64,000 bases of DNA, taken from Nitrospira sp. GTDB taxonomy: Bacteria > Nitrospirota > Nitrospiria > Nitrospirales > Nitrospiraceae. Position 1 is the stretch's first letter; every line of letters begins with the position of its first letter. This document shows positions 50,416 through 61,200 of the stretch, piece by piece. Under the pieces are notes generated by a model that worked only from the letters and a program-made list of their open reading frames with translations, made no database searches and was not told the origin of the DNA. The position numbers and the translations under genes were made by a program. The stretch spans positions 2,480,001 through 2,544,000 of the forward strand of contig CP060499.1 in the NCBI GenBank assembly GCA_024760525.1, read 5' to 3'.

Positions 50416-52080
50416 TTATCCGATGCTTGCGCACGAAGCGGGCACGATCGGGTTTGGGTTAACGGTTTCAGAGACGGATGCAAGGCGAGAGGCCACAATG
50501 CCCAGCTCGCGGCGCCATCGATGATAGGCGGCCGCGTGATGCCGCGCCATCTGTTCCAGTCCTTGCACATTGTCCTGATGCAGCAGGCGGAGCGCGGCCG
50601 TGGTCAATGGCTTTGTGGCCCACGTCGCCGTGCCGGTCATGGCGACTTTCTGACGATCCTCCGCCTGAGTCCGCTGGAGTGATTGAACGGCATGGACAGG
50701 AATGGGTGTTTGCCCAATAAGCTTCACAATATGGTCGGCGCGTTGGCAGAGCTTGTCGAGTAGAGGCGCCATGGCTCCGATGCACGCCGATGCCTCCTGG
50801 GCATCGGGAGGAAGACCGTTCAAGACCGGCAGCCGGCTGGGCTGTCCGGTAAACGACGCATACCACCGGCGTCGCCAGAAAGCCGCATACCAGGCTATGG
50901 CAGCATCCTCGCGGCCGGAGACGAGCTGGAAACAGCCTAACTGATCTTCGTCGATGCCCGATCGATACAAGCGATACCCAGGGACAACCATGGGCAGAGG
51001 CCCTTCTCCCACCGCATGTCGCATGATCTCGACGATGGAGTCGATCGGCAAACGGTCCTTACAGGCGTGATGCGGACAGACCTGGTCGAAGCCGCAGGGC
51101 GCGCAGTCCAGATCCGGTTGCACAACCCAGTGCCCCGTTCCATAGGGACCGGTTTCCTGAAAATCCACGTGGCCGACAGACAGATCGATAACCGGAGTCT
51201 GCACGCCGACGGCCAGATGCATCGGTCCCGTGTCGTTCGTGAGCAGCAGCCGGCAGCGGGCCAAGAGGGCGGTGAGTTGCCCGAGCGTCGTCTGACCCAC
51301 GGCATTCTTGATCGAGCTGCGCCCACCCGCTTCTCGGTACGTCCTAATGACATGGGCAACGGTTTCCTGTTCCGATGCGGATCCGACAAACAGGATACCG
51401 CCGGCCCATCGTGTACTGAAGCGTGCCAGCGTCTCGCCGAAATGCTGCGGGCGCCAAGCCTTCATCACGTCACTCGCTCCGGCTTGCACCGCAATCCACT
51501 TGGTATCCGGTCGTTCCGGGATTGACAAAAAGCGCTGCGCCCAATCTCCGCTTTCGGCCGGTGCCGTCACACGCAGCGGCGCAAACAAGCCGGGCCGGCT
51601 CCCGGCCAGCGCATAGACATCGACGAGGTTGAATCGATTGATCCGGCGGATCTGGTGAATGTCGGTAAAGTAGGCCATCCAGGGATTGTCGATGACCGTG
51701 CCCCCATCCCACGCGCTCCGCGCCCCACGGATATCCGGAGCTCCGACGTAGTCAGCCAGCAGCGCGCTCGGACGGTTGAACGTGAGGTTGATGATGCGGT
51801 CATAGCGGCGCTTGTGCAGATCTCCGGCCCATGCCGCGACTTCTCGATACAGCGCGACGGTATCTTTGACGCAGGCACGGCTTTCGTCGATCAATGCATG
51901 GAAATCATAGGCGATGATGTCGCGCAACCCATTCAGCATGGAGGCCACCGGTGCGAATTGCCGATCGACCACCAGGTCCACTGCCACACCCGGCCATTCT
52001 TCTCGAAGGCGGACCAGCAGCGTGCCCATTTGCACGAGATCTCCCATGCGGGTAATGTTCACAATCAACACTTGCTTCAT
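50416..52080 (-). CDS. Glycosyltransferase family 9 protein with C-terminal extension
   Basis: GT-B glycosyltransferase of the heptosyltransferase type, 554 residues against about 350 for the plain family. The N-terminus MKQVLIVNITRMGDLVQMGT and the donor-site region LLTNDTGPMHLAVGVQTPVI are characteristic, and CAPCGFDQVCPHHAC is the cysteine block seen in many GT9 proteins. Residues 360-554 are a helical extension of unknown function. The start at 52080 is the ATG two codons inside a TTG-started frame. It is likely part of a flagellar glycosylation pathway because it lies beside fliC. Confidence 0.87.
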   Translation of the reverse strand: MKQVLIVNITRMGDLVQMGTLLVRLREEWPGVAVDLVVDRQFAPVASMLNGLRDIIAYDFHALIDESRACVKDTVALYREVAAWAGDLHKRRYDRIINLTFNRPSALLADYVGAPDIRGARSAWDGGTVIDNPWMAYFTDIHQIRRINRFNLVDVYALAGSRPGLFAPLRVTAPAESGDWAQRFLSIPERPDTKWIAVQAGASDVMKAWRPQHFGETLARFSTRWAGGILFVGSASEQETVAHVIRTYREAGGRSSIKNAVGQTTLGQLTALLARCRLLLTNDTGPMHLAVGVQTPVIDLSVGHVDFQETGPYGTGHWVVQPDLDCAPCGFDQVCPHHACKDRLPIDSIVEIMRHAVGEGPLPMVVPGYRLYRSGIDEDQLGCFQLVSGREDAAIAWYAAFWRRRWYASFTGQPSRLPVLNGLPPDAQEASACIGAMAPLLDKLCQRADHIVKLIGQTPIPVHAVQSLQRTQAEDRQKVAMTGTATWATKPLTTAALRLLHQDNVQGLEQMARHHAAAYHRWRRELGIVASRLASVSETVNPNPIVPASCASIG

Positions 52081-52155
52081 GTTCAAGCCCCAGCAGAATG
52101 CGTTTCGACCTTCAGTCTCCTGATCAACGAACAGACCGAGACGCGCAACGCTCCC

Positions 52156-53973
52156 TCAGACAAGGTCTCTCGTTTCAGCGCGATAACAATCCAACATCAA
52201 GATCAACAGCTCTTCCCTCGCCAACTTGTGGCCTGCGCCTTTTGTTTTGATCTGGGCCGCCACATCCTTGAGCTCCACACGTTGACCTGGCGGAAAGCTT
52301 CGAAGCAGCGCCGCAAGTTCAGGAGGCGCATCTCCCCGCTGTGCCAGCGCGCCGGCATCGCGCCCTCCGCGCATGATCGTCCCGATCCGGTCAGGCTGCT
52401 GCAGACCAATCGCAGCCAACAGCTCTCTCATGCGATGTTCATACGTATGGTGGGCAAGCACGCGGCGGCGCGCCGCCTCGGCAATCGCGCGCCGCCCGGA
52501 TGCATCAGCGAGCCACGTACGGATGAGTGACGGGACTTCAGCCAGAGTGGTGAACCGGGTCATCTCGTGGGGAGCGAAGAGATCGGGAAAGAGTGCCCGC
52601 TCATCAACCAGTTGAAACGCACCGCACGCCGCCAATTCAAACGTCCGTGGATTGACAAAGTCGGCCTCCGGATCGAGTCCATCACCTACACAGGAGTGAA
52701 GATTCAAATTGATGGCTGTCGCGTTGAAGACCTTCATACAGGTCTCGGTATCGATGCGGGCGCCGCCGCGCTGGAGAACCGCCGCGAGATCATCCGCGCC
52801 TTCCCATTCATTGCCCCACAGCTTGAACGACCAATCCTTCGATAGCCATGTGGGAAGGACCGCGCGACGGTTGGCATATCCTGCGCCAACGAACGACACA
52901 TCCGCACCATACTCACTCTGTTCGGCCGGAGTGAGCGCACGCGGCCGATGCAGAGCAGGGTCGGCCGCCATCGGCAGATAGCTGACCTGGCGCGCCCCGG
53001 CCCGTTTCAACGCCTCAAAACACGGGGCTTGCTGGATCACGAACCAATAGTCGTAGCCGCCCGCCAATTGCTGCCAATAGGTCAAATGCCGATAGTTTTC
53101 GACAAACCACATCGCCGTGAGAAATTTCTTTTTTCGCAGATGCTCGAGCACCGGGAGATTCAACGGCGCCTGCGCGAGCGCCAGCACAAGATCCGGCGGA
53201 TCCTCAGCGAGATGCGTCATCACCCCCAGGCTCAGGCTGTCCGCGAACCGGCTTTGCATCGTCAGACGATGCCGCGGTTCACGATAAGATCCGAACAGAT
53301 CATAGCTGGCCTGATGGCGGCTCTGATCCAGCCAACTGACCCGATGCCCCAGCGATTGGAGCGCCGCCACCGTGTGATGGGCGATGGGAAGCGAGCCACC
53401 GTAGATCGGTCCGACGACGGCGACATGGAGCCGGCCACCCTGTTTGCTCGCCACCAGATGCCGGAGTTTCGCGTCCAAGTCGCGATGCGCGTCGGTGTGC
53501 AGACAGGCTGCCGACGCAAACGCCATGAAGCGGAGCGGCACCGAATTCGTGACGAGCCGCTCGGCCATCACTTCCGGCGTCCCCCAAATCCAGTCGACCG
53601 TGTTGACCCACGCATCCATGGGTCTGGCCGACAGAGCGTCCTTGAGCACCGCCGGATCGGGCACGACGACCGCCAGTTTCGCTTCTCTCGGCTTCAGAGC
53701 AACCAAGGCCTCGACGTGATAGAGCAGTCCGACACCGAGCACAACGCCGAGTTCGTCCGTCTTCCATTCGCCCAATCGGGCTTCGGCCCATGCACGGGCC
53801 TCTTTGCGCGGATCATACCCGCTGTGTACCCATCGCCCATCATGCGTCGCCGACGGACTTCCTTCGCGCGACGGCACGATCGTCAACAACCCGCCCGGGT
53901 TATCCTGAGCCGCCTGGACAAGCGCAGGATAAAGCCGTCGAAGGCCTTCAAGATTTTTCGCCAGATAGTTCAT
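52156..53973 (-). CDS. CgeB-like glycosyltransferase (DUF3880 type)
   Basis: Large cytoplasmic protein of 605 residues. The core region HVAVVGPIYGGSLPIAHHTV, FLTAMWFVENYRHLTYWQQL and FVIQQAPCFEALKRAG matches the DUF3880/CgeB arrangement. The C-terminal GT-B part has VSFVGAGYANRRAVLP, INLNLHS and VNPRTFELAACGAFQLVDER. About 175 N-terminal residues and a C-terminal tail are extra. It overlaps the next upstream gene by 4 bases (ATGA). CgeB-like proteins recur in flagellin-glycan loci, but the transferred sugar is unknown. Confidence 0.83.
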   Translation of the reverse strand: MNYLAKNLEGLRRLYPALVQAAQDNPGGLLTIVPSREGSPSATHDGRWVHSGYDPRKEARAWAEARLGEWKTDELGVVLGVGLLYHVEALVALKPREAKLAVVVPDPAVLKDALSARPMDAWVNTVDWIWGTPEVMAERLVTNSVPLRFMAFASAACLHTDAHRDLDAKLRHLVASKQGGRLHVAVVGPIYGGSLPIAHHTVAALQSLGHRVSWLDQSRHQASYDLFGSYREPRHRLTMQSRFADSLSLGVMTHLAEDPPDLVLALAQAPLNLPVLEHLRKKKFLTAMWFVENYRHLTYWQQLAGGYDYWFVIQQAPCFEALKRAGARQVSYLPMAADPALHRPRALTPAEQSEYGADVSFVGAGYANRRAVLPTWLSKDWSFKLWGNEWEGADDLAAVLQRGGARIDTETCMKVFNATAINLNLHSCVGDGLDPEADFVNPRTFELAACGAFQLVDERALFPDLFAPHEMTRFTTLAEVPSLIRTWLADASGRRAIAEAARRRVLAHHTYEHRMRELLAAIGLQQPDRIGTIMRGGRDAGALAQRGDAPPELAALLRSFPPGQRVELKDVAAQIKTKGAGHKLAREELLILMLDCYRAETRDLV

Positions 53974-55121
53974 GAGCACGCCGGCTCCAATTCACGCCAG
54001 AGGGCTTCCCGCTCGTGCGGCGGAACGGGTGGGTGTCCGACTGGGGAGTAATACGCGCCCCATCTGTCGTAGTGACTCGTCCATACACTCCAGCCGGCCG
54101 GTGCATGAAGGCCCTGCTCCAAGACTGCCGCGAGAGTTTCATCGACCGGCCACGTTCCGTCCCTCGCCTCTTCCGCTTGCCACACGAGGTGGTGGAAACC
54201 ATACGGTCCCGTTTCATGCACCCGTGCCCGTGCGAAATACCAGCCGATGACCGGTCTGCCGAGCGCCGAAGCAAGATGCAGTGGGCCTGTATCGGAGCCG
54301 ATAATTCGATGACAGCGCATGAGAATCACGGCCAGCTGAGCGAGCGACGTACGGCCCGTCGTATCCCAAATCCGTCCCAACGCTGTTGGAGACAGAAGTG
54401 CCTGAATCTCGGCTGCCCGCTCCTGCTCTGTTCCAACCAGTACAACACGGCCTTGCGGTGCCGCGGCGAAAAAAGAGGTAATCCACCGGCGCCACACCTG
54501 TGTAGGCACGACCCGCTCAGTCTCCCCTGCCCCCACAATGAGCGCGACCCACGGAGCCCCTTGCTTCCCGATGCAGTCCAGATCGTCCGATAGTTGAACC
54601 GTCGGACAATTCAGCATGACGATCCGTTCCGGTGGAGACACTCCGCAGAGCCCACAGAACGCGTCGGCGAGGTGCACCCGCTGGCCCCGGCGCCGCTGCG
54701 CCACATCACGCACGTAGGCTGCCCAAGGTGTCAACGCCTCGTCGAGCGGTCCGTGTTGCAACGGCCCCTTCACTTCCCGGCCAAGCAAGGACGCAGCCAC
54801 CAGCGCTCGACGATGTTGATTGAGGACGTACGCACAGTCATACCGCTCCGGCGCCAACGCCCCGAGCGCTGCTTCGACCTCGATGAGATGTTCCGCACGC
54901 AAGTCCTGCCGCGCCATTTCAGCGCGCTGTTGCCAGGCTGCTCCATCCCACGCAAGGACGTGTTCAATGCCGGGAATCAGGCGCCCGACCTCAACCAGAT
55001 GCGCCGGGCAGAGCAGATCAAGTCGTGTCTCTGGAAAACGGGCGCGGAGTCCCGTGATCGCCGGAAGAGTTTGCAGCAGATCGCCCAATCGAGCCAGTTG
55101 TATGACCAGTGCACGTGGCAT
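53970..55121 (-). CDS. Glycosyltransferase family 9 (heptosyltransferase-like)
   Basis: GT-B enzyme of 383 residues. The N-terminus RALVIQLARLGDLLQTLPAI and the C-terminal RIIGSDTGPLHLASALGRPV are GT9 hallmarks. It couples to the CgeB-like gene through an ATGA overlap and lies 90 bases after the megaenzyme gene. It is about 25 residues longer than typical members, with WSVWTSHYDRWGAYYSP in the extra C-terminal part. Confidence 0.9.
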   Translation of the reverse strand: MPRALVIQLARLGDLLQTLPAITGLRARFPETRLDLLCPAHLVEVGRLIPGIEHVLAWDGAAWQQRAEMARQDLRAEHLIEVEAALGALAPERYDCAYVLNQHRRALVAASLLGREVKGPLQHGPLDEALTPWAAYVRDVAQRRRGQRVHLADAFCGLCGVSPPERIVMLNCPTVQLSDDLDCIGKQGAPWVALIVGAGETERVVPTQVWRRWITSFFAAAPQGRVVLVGTEQERAAEIQALLSPTALGRIWDTTGRTSLAQLAVILMRCHRIIGSDTGPLHLASALGRPVIGWYFARARVHETGPYGFHHLVWQAEEARDGTWPVDETLAAVLEQGLHAPAGWSVWTSHYDRWGAYYSPVGHPPVPPHEREALWRELEPACS

Positions 55122-55211
55122 TCGTTCATGCTTTCGCCTGACCGCAATGATCGAAGAGCTCGATCGGGTCAGAGGTTTGGGTAGACTCAGGCAAGCGGTT
55201 GCTGAGTCGCT

Positions 55212-58200
55212 TTAGAGATGCGCCGCCTCCACGGCAAACGCCGCTTCCTTTCCTGAGATCGCTTGGTCAAGTTGGACCAACCCGTCATACGTCGGGGCGA
55301 GCGCGCGCAGCGTCTCATACTCTTGGCGTGCGCCCACGATCTGTTCTCCTCGAACCAGCACACCGGCCAGCGCATAGCGAACCGACAGGTCGGCCGGATT
55401 GCGCAAGAGATAACGACGCAAGTGCTCACCCACCTCCTGCCAGCGGTTTTGTGCCGTACCGGCCCGCAGCAACCAATGGATCGCTTCTGCATCATCAGGA
55501 TTATCGGCGAGGACCTGACGGAACCGTTCCCAGGCGCCCTGTGCGTAGGCCCTCCCCATTGCCGCCATTCCCATACCCATCAGGCATTTCTTACGATCCG
55601 CTCCTTGCCGAAGAGCCGAGGCAAATGTCGCTTCAGCCTGCTGATACTGTTCCCGCTGCATGGACAGAATACCGCTCAGCAAGAGACCATCCGCATGATC
55701 GGGGGAGGCATCCAGCAACATTCTCAGATGACTTTCCGCATCCGTGTAATTCTTCTGCTCAATCAACGTGCGGACCAACGCGGCCCGGTCGGCAGGCGAA
55801 TCCGCCAATGCCAAATAGCGGGAGAGGAACCGCACACGCAAGACCGGCTCTTTCAGCTTTTCGGCAACCATGGCGCCCCAGGACAAGACATAGTGGTCGT
55901 TCGGCCAATCCTCAGCCAAACTAAGCTCGCGGCGCACGGCTTGCCAGTCTTGCTTTAGGGCAGCGGTCTGCGCCGCCGCCACATGCGCCCAGGCAGCACG
56001 ATCCTTGATGCCGTCAATCAGCTGCATGTCGCAGCCTAACTGCCCGTCCCGGAAGATGCGTTTCAGTTTGTACCCGTCTACATGGAAATGCCTATCCTCA
56101 TCGGCCGTCCACCATTGCGCTCCCCACCGCTTTAAAAAGCGAGCGGCGTTCGCGTCATCGTGTATTTTCCGTCCCGGAGTTTGACTTTCGAGATGCACGA
56201 CGATACTTCGCGGTTGATAGACGACCAGATGCCCACGGTCCTTCACTTTCAAGCAAAGATCCGCATCTTCGAATCCGTTCACATACTCTTCGTCGAATCC
56301 GCCCACCTCTTCGAACAAGCCTCGGCGGATCAACAAACAGGCAGCCGTGACGATTTGGAACTCGCGCCGCTGGTTGACGGCGGGGTGGTCCCCGGCGAAA
56401 AATTTGTAGATATGGTACGGCAAGCGATCCTGGCAGTCCCGAATGACGCCGGCATGTTGAATGGTCCCGTCGGGATACAGAAGTTTGCTGCCGACAATGC
56501 CCACCTCGGAGTGGGCGTCCACTTCGGACACCAATGCCGAGAGCCAGCCGGGTTGTGGGATCGTGTCGTTGTTCAGAAAAACCAGATAGCGTCCCTCTGC
56601 CGCTCGCGCGCCTTGGTTGCACGCCTTGGCGAAGCCGAGGTTCTCCTGATTCGTGAGGACGCGAATATCGCCGTCCAGTTGTTTTAGAAACTCCGCCGTA
56701 CCATCGGTCGATCCGTTGTCCACGACGATCACTTCATACTCCGGCTGGTCGTGGATCTGTGACAATGCCGTCAGACAACCCCTGGTCATCTCCAAGCGAT
56801 TCCACACCGGCATGACGATAGAGCACACATAGGGCTTTCTGGATTTCCTCGCATGAAATCCTTCAAGACGCCTCTGTTGGGCTTCCCGTACACCGGCAAT
56901 GGGTTCCGCGTAAGGGGCATACTTCCGATAAATGATCTCGGTCGTACGCCGATAGGTATCCTTGGTCCCGCTCGTCATGGAGGTGCCGTCATTCCGCCAC
57001 GTAAACTCCGCCGTCGTCACATTCAAATGCTTGAACGGAAACCGAGTCGCCATCCTGATCCACAGGTCCCAATCCTCGTGCGCGAAGAGTGATTCGTCGA
57101 AGAACCCGACCTCGTCCACGCACTGCCGCGCATGCATGACACACAACACCGGGAAGTAGTTGCAGACCAGCAGATCCACCGGATTGAACTCGCGCGAGTA
57201 CGGCACGTCCCTCCCGGTTTCGACATATGCCCCGTCGATCTGCCGCTCATGCACTCGCCATGCATCGGTATACGCGACACGGCACTCTTGACGATCCAGA
57301 TACGTGACGAGAGTCTCAAGATGATGGGGGAGATAGCGATCGTCGTCGTCAAGATACGCGATATAGATGCCCTTCGCCGCGCGAAGTCCGCTGTTGCGAG
57401 CCGCGGCCAACCCTCGGTTCCGATCGTGACAGACGGTCGTGATGCGATGCCGATCGGAACAGTCGGCGATGACGGGCCCCACGTCGCACCCTGCGTCGTT
57501 GACGACGATGATCTCGAAATCCTGGTACGTCTGTAAGGCCAGGCTCGCGAGAGCCGTACGGAGGCGATCAGGGCGGTTGTACGTCGGGACGATGACGGTG
57601 ACCTTGGGGGCGCGCGTCATGAAAGTGTGGCGCGGGGCGGCTGTGCGCTGGCACACCCACACTTGATAAATAGGCAGCAGATTCATGGCGCCCAAGTCGG
57701 CCGGGGTGGGCGCCGGCACATACCGTAATCGAGGGATCTCTACGTAAATGCGCTCAAGCCCCATGTCGACAAATCCCTGCGACGCGAAAAGCCCGCGTAA
57801 CTGGTCTTCGGTCACCCAGTCCTCCACGGGCTGATTCGGTGGCGCGATCGTCTTCCACTGTTCCCACATTTCGCCGCGCGGCGTCGTGAGAATGAGATAC
57901 CCGTCCGGCTCGAGCAGTCGGGCAAGTTGCGCAAGGAACATTTCCTTTTGTCCGTGCGGGACGTGCTCGATCACTTCCGAGGTCAAAATTACGTCATAGG
58001 GCAAGAAGTCAGACCGCTGCAAAATGCTCTCCGGTGTCCCGGTTTCGAACCGGAGATGCGGAAACAGCTTGCGGGCATGTTCGACGACGCCGGCGACCGG
58101 CTCGACCCCTTCGCAGCTTCCGTACATGGTCGCAAGATTCGTCAACCAACCTCGTCCACATCCTACATCCAGGATACGCAGCAACCGGCCTGGCTCCCCT

Positions 58201-61200
58201 TGTTGCACTCGGCGGAGGATGTGTTCCAGAAAGGAAGCGATCTTGCTCCACCGCGCGGCTTCGTCGGCATTCGGATGTGGTGATGACCAGGCCGGAGCCT
58301 TGACAAACAAATCGACATAGAACTGATCGTTGTGACTCGATTCTTTGTCGATACCTTGCCCGTATTCTCTTTCCTTCATCGCCCCATCCTTTGCCGGCCG
58401 CCGTGTCGCCTGCGGCGCCTGTGTGTGCTTCTTGCCACCCTCAACCGCGACCGCCGCCTGAACCCGTTGAGCGAGAGATGCCATGCCATTTCGAATGACG
58501 TCCGGCATGCTGAACGAACCAGGAAGCGTTCCCCGCTCGATCACATCGATCCATCCCTGTAAAACGTCGCCCCACTGATAACAGGCTTGCCAATGCTGAA
58601 AACCGAGATCGGCGAGCGCATGACGAAACTCCGGCTCCTGCATGAACAGGCGAATGTGAGACAAAAAGGTATCCAGCTCGGCGATGATTCCACCGGCCTG
58701 TTCGTGGACAGTTCCGCACCCCGGTGTGGTAAGCCAGGCCAATCGATGACTCATCGCTTCCAAAACGCAGAGCGGCGAGGCTTCGCAGCGCGAGGCCAAG
58801 ACCAGGAGATCCGCCTCCTGCATCGCGGCGGCCACTTCTTCCGCCGACAACCCCGGGATATAGAGGACATCGGGACGAGCGCGCAACATTTCCTGAACTT
58901 CTCGCACATAGGCGCTTTCTTCGCCGGGTCGGCCTACCATCACCAGCTTGGCTCCCGTCGGAAGATCGTCGAGGGCACGCAACAGACCCGGATGATTCTT
59001 GACCGAATAAAGGTTGGCGACGTGAAGAATCACGAAGGCGTCTGCCGAAATTCGATATGTAGATCGAAACGTTCCCTTCGGGACGACGGCAGTGACCCCA
59101 TTGGGCACATAGACCGTCGGAATGCCGTGCTCCCGCAGAAAGCGTGCATCCGGTCCGTGCTGCGACAGGGTCACAACCGCCCGCGCTCGCCGAGCGAGCG
59201 TGAGGAATACAGGTCGGACGAAATCCTCCTTGACCAGGTCACGATAGGACTGTTCATTCATCGTCGGCTGAATGATCAATGCCGTCTCGGCAGGAAGGGG
59301 ATTCGTCAATGCCCCATAGAACAGTGCATTGGACGGATCCCCAAGCAGAATGCACGCCGCATACCGACCGGTCTGCAGCAGGCGGTCGATTTGGAGAATG
59401 CAGATGCGAAGGTCTCCGGCCATTTGGTCATGGTTAGCGACCGTGATGATCGTGAGACCGCGATACTCCTCATGACCGCGTTCAGCAACCGGATAGGTCG
59501 CCACATCGACGTGATAGCCATGGGTGACGAGGCCCACTCCCAATTCTTCTGCCACACGCTGCACCCCGCCTACCGACGGCCAAAAAAACGGGGTGACGAG
59601 GAGCACACGTTTTTGCCCGTCCGGTCGGGGTGATTCAACAACCGACGGCATGGATGAGGGATTCACGGGCGCTTCTGACTGCCGGCCGGTCTTCCACCTC
59701 ACCTGATCGAACGGAATCGGCTGATTCGTGACCGGCTTGCCGGATTTTTGCGCATCATACGCCTGCGTGACGGGTGGCTGTTGCATGAATAGGCGTTTGA
59801 ACACATCCAGTTCATGGTACGCATAGTACCGGGCATCTTTCTCCCGGTCGTCCGCCAATGGAGCATGGACAATGCCATGAACGGCGCCCAACAGCGCGAA
59901 CAGTTGCAACGGATCGCCGGTTTCCCGGAAGCGCTCGACTTTCCGCCGTATATCGGAGGTCAGGACGTTCCATTGCCGGATGTCCTTCTCATACATCGTC
60001 TTGTAACGGCGGTAGATGGTTTCGATCGTATAGTGTGTGCCATGGCGGCCTTTGACATCCGGGTGCAAAATCCACTTGATGCCCCGCGCACCCATCTGAT
60101 CGAGCAAGTCCATTTCACTGGCCTTCACATCCTGGAATGACAACTCTTTGAACATCGCCGCGCGGTAGATCTTCACGCCCTGAATCGTGAGCTCACGATC
60201 GTCGTCATACAGATGAAAGCAAATCATACCGACATGATCCGGCGCCGCCTTCATCGCGGCCTCCATTGTGGCGACGGCGTCCGGCGCGAGGATCATGTCT
60301 TCGTCGACCTGAATACAATAGGGTGTGCGGCAACGTCTGATCATTTCCTGGGCGGCCGCGCTGAACGGACTGACATTATGGATGATCTCCAGCTTGAAGG
60401 GTGCACCCCGCTGAGCCGCCAAGGCCGCCTTGCAATCCGGAAACGCCGGATCTCCCACTGTGAGCACGAAGACCGTGGTCATGGGTGTGACCTTCTCGTC
60501 GATTGCGGCTGCGGTCGGCGGAGCGATCGCCTCGGGCGTACGTCCGTGCCGGTCACGGGCCTCTTCCTCCTTGCAAGGCCTGAGGGTACGTCCACCCTCA
60601 ATCCAACTCAGCCATTGCCGTCCGCGATGCTCGGTCGTGTGATCCCGGAGCAGCGCTGCGCGAGCCTTTCCGGCAATATCTTGCGCATAGCCGGCATCGC
60701 GTGCGATTCGTTCTAGGTGCTCTTTCAAGGCTTTCGGAGTGTCTTTTGGGTAGAGCAAGATTTCTTGCCCGTGCTTGAAGAGCGCGGAGGTCTGAGGTCT
60801 GCGAGGGATCTCCCAGGAGACCGCCGGACGTCCGGCCGCCATGGCTTCCACGACACGTCCGGCATAGGCTTGAAAGAGACTGGGAAGATTGACGACGGCA
60901 CTCCATGTCTTCAGACTCGTCAACCAATTGACGAAGATGGCTTCTCGCAGACGGCGCCATAGACCTACATATTCCGTGAGTGCAACCGGATCAGGACGCC
61001 ACCCGGACTGCAACCGTTCGGACATCTGCCGATGTAACGTATCGAAAAGTTGAGGAAACTGAGTCGACGCTTCCGCGGACGGAGGATGAATCAGCAAATT
61101 CTTCAAATCAGGTCTCGTCAACCACTCCTTCCGCTCTCCATACAGTTCCCCATGAAACACCGCCTCACGGCGGGACGGTCGCTCGATCGTCGCGCTAATG

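Noticed and set aside
52948..54051. 367-codon plus-strand open frame, Arg/His-rich
   Set aside because: Antisense shadow of the CgeB-like gene with atypical composition.
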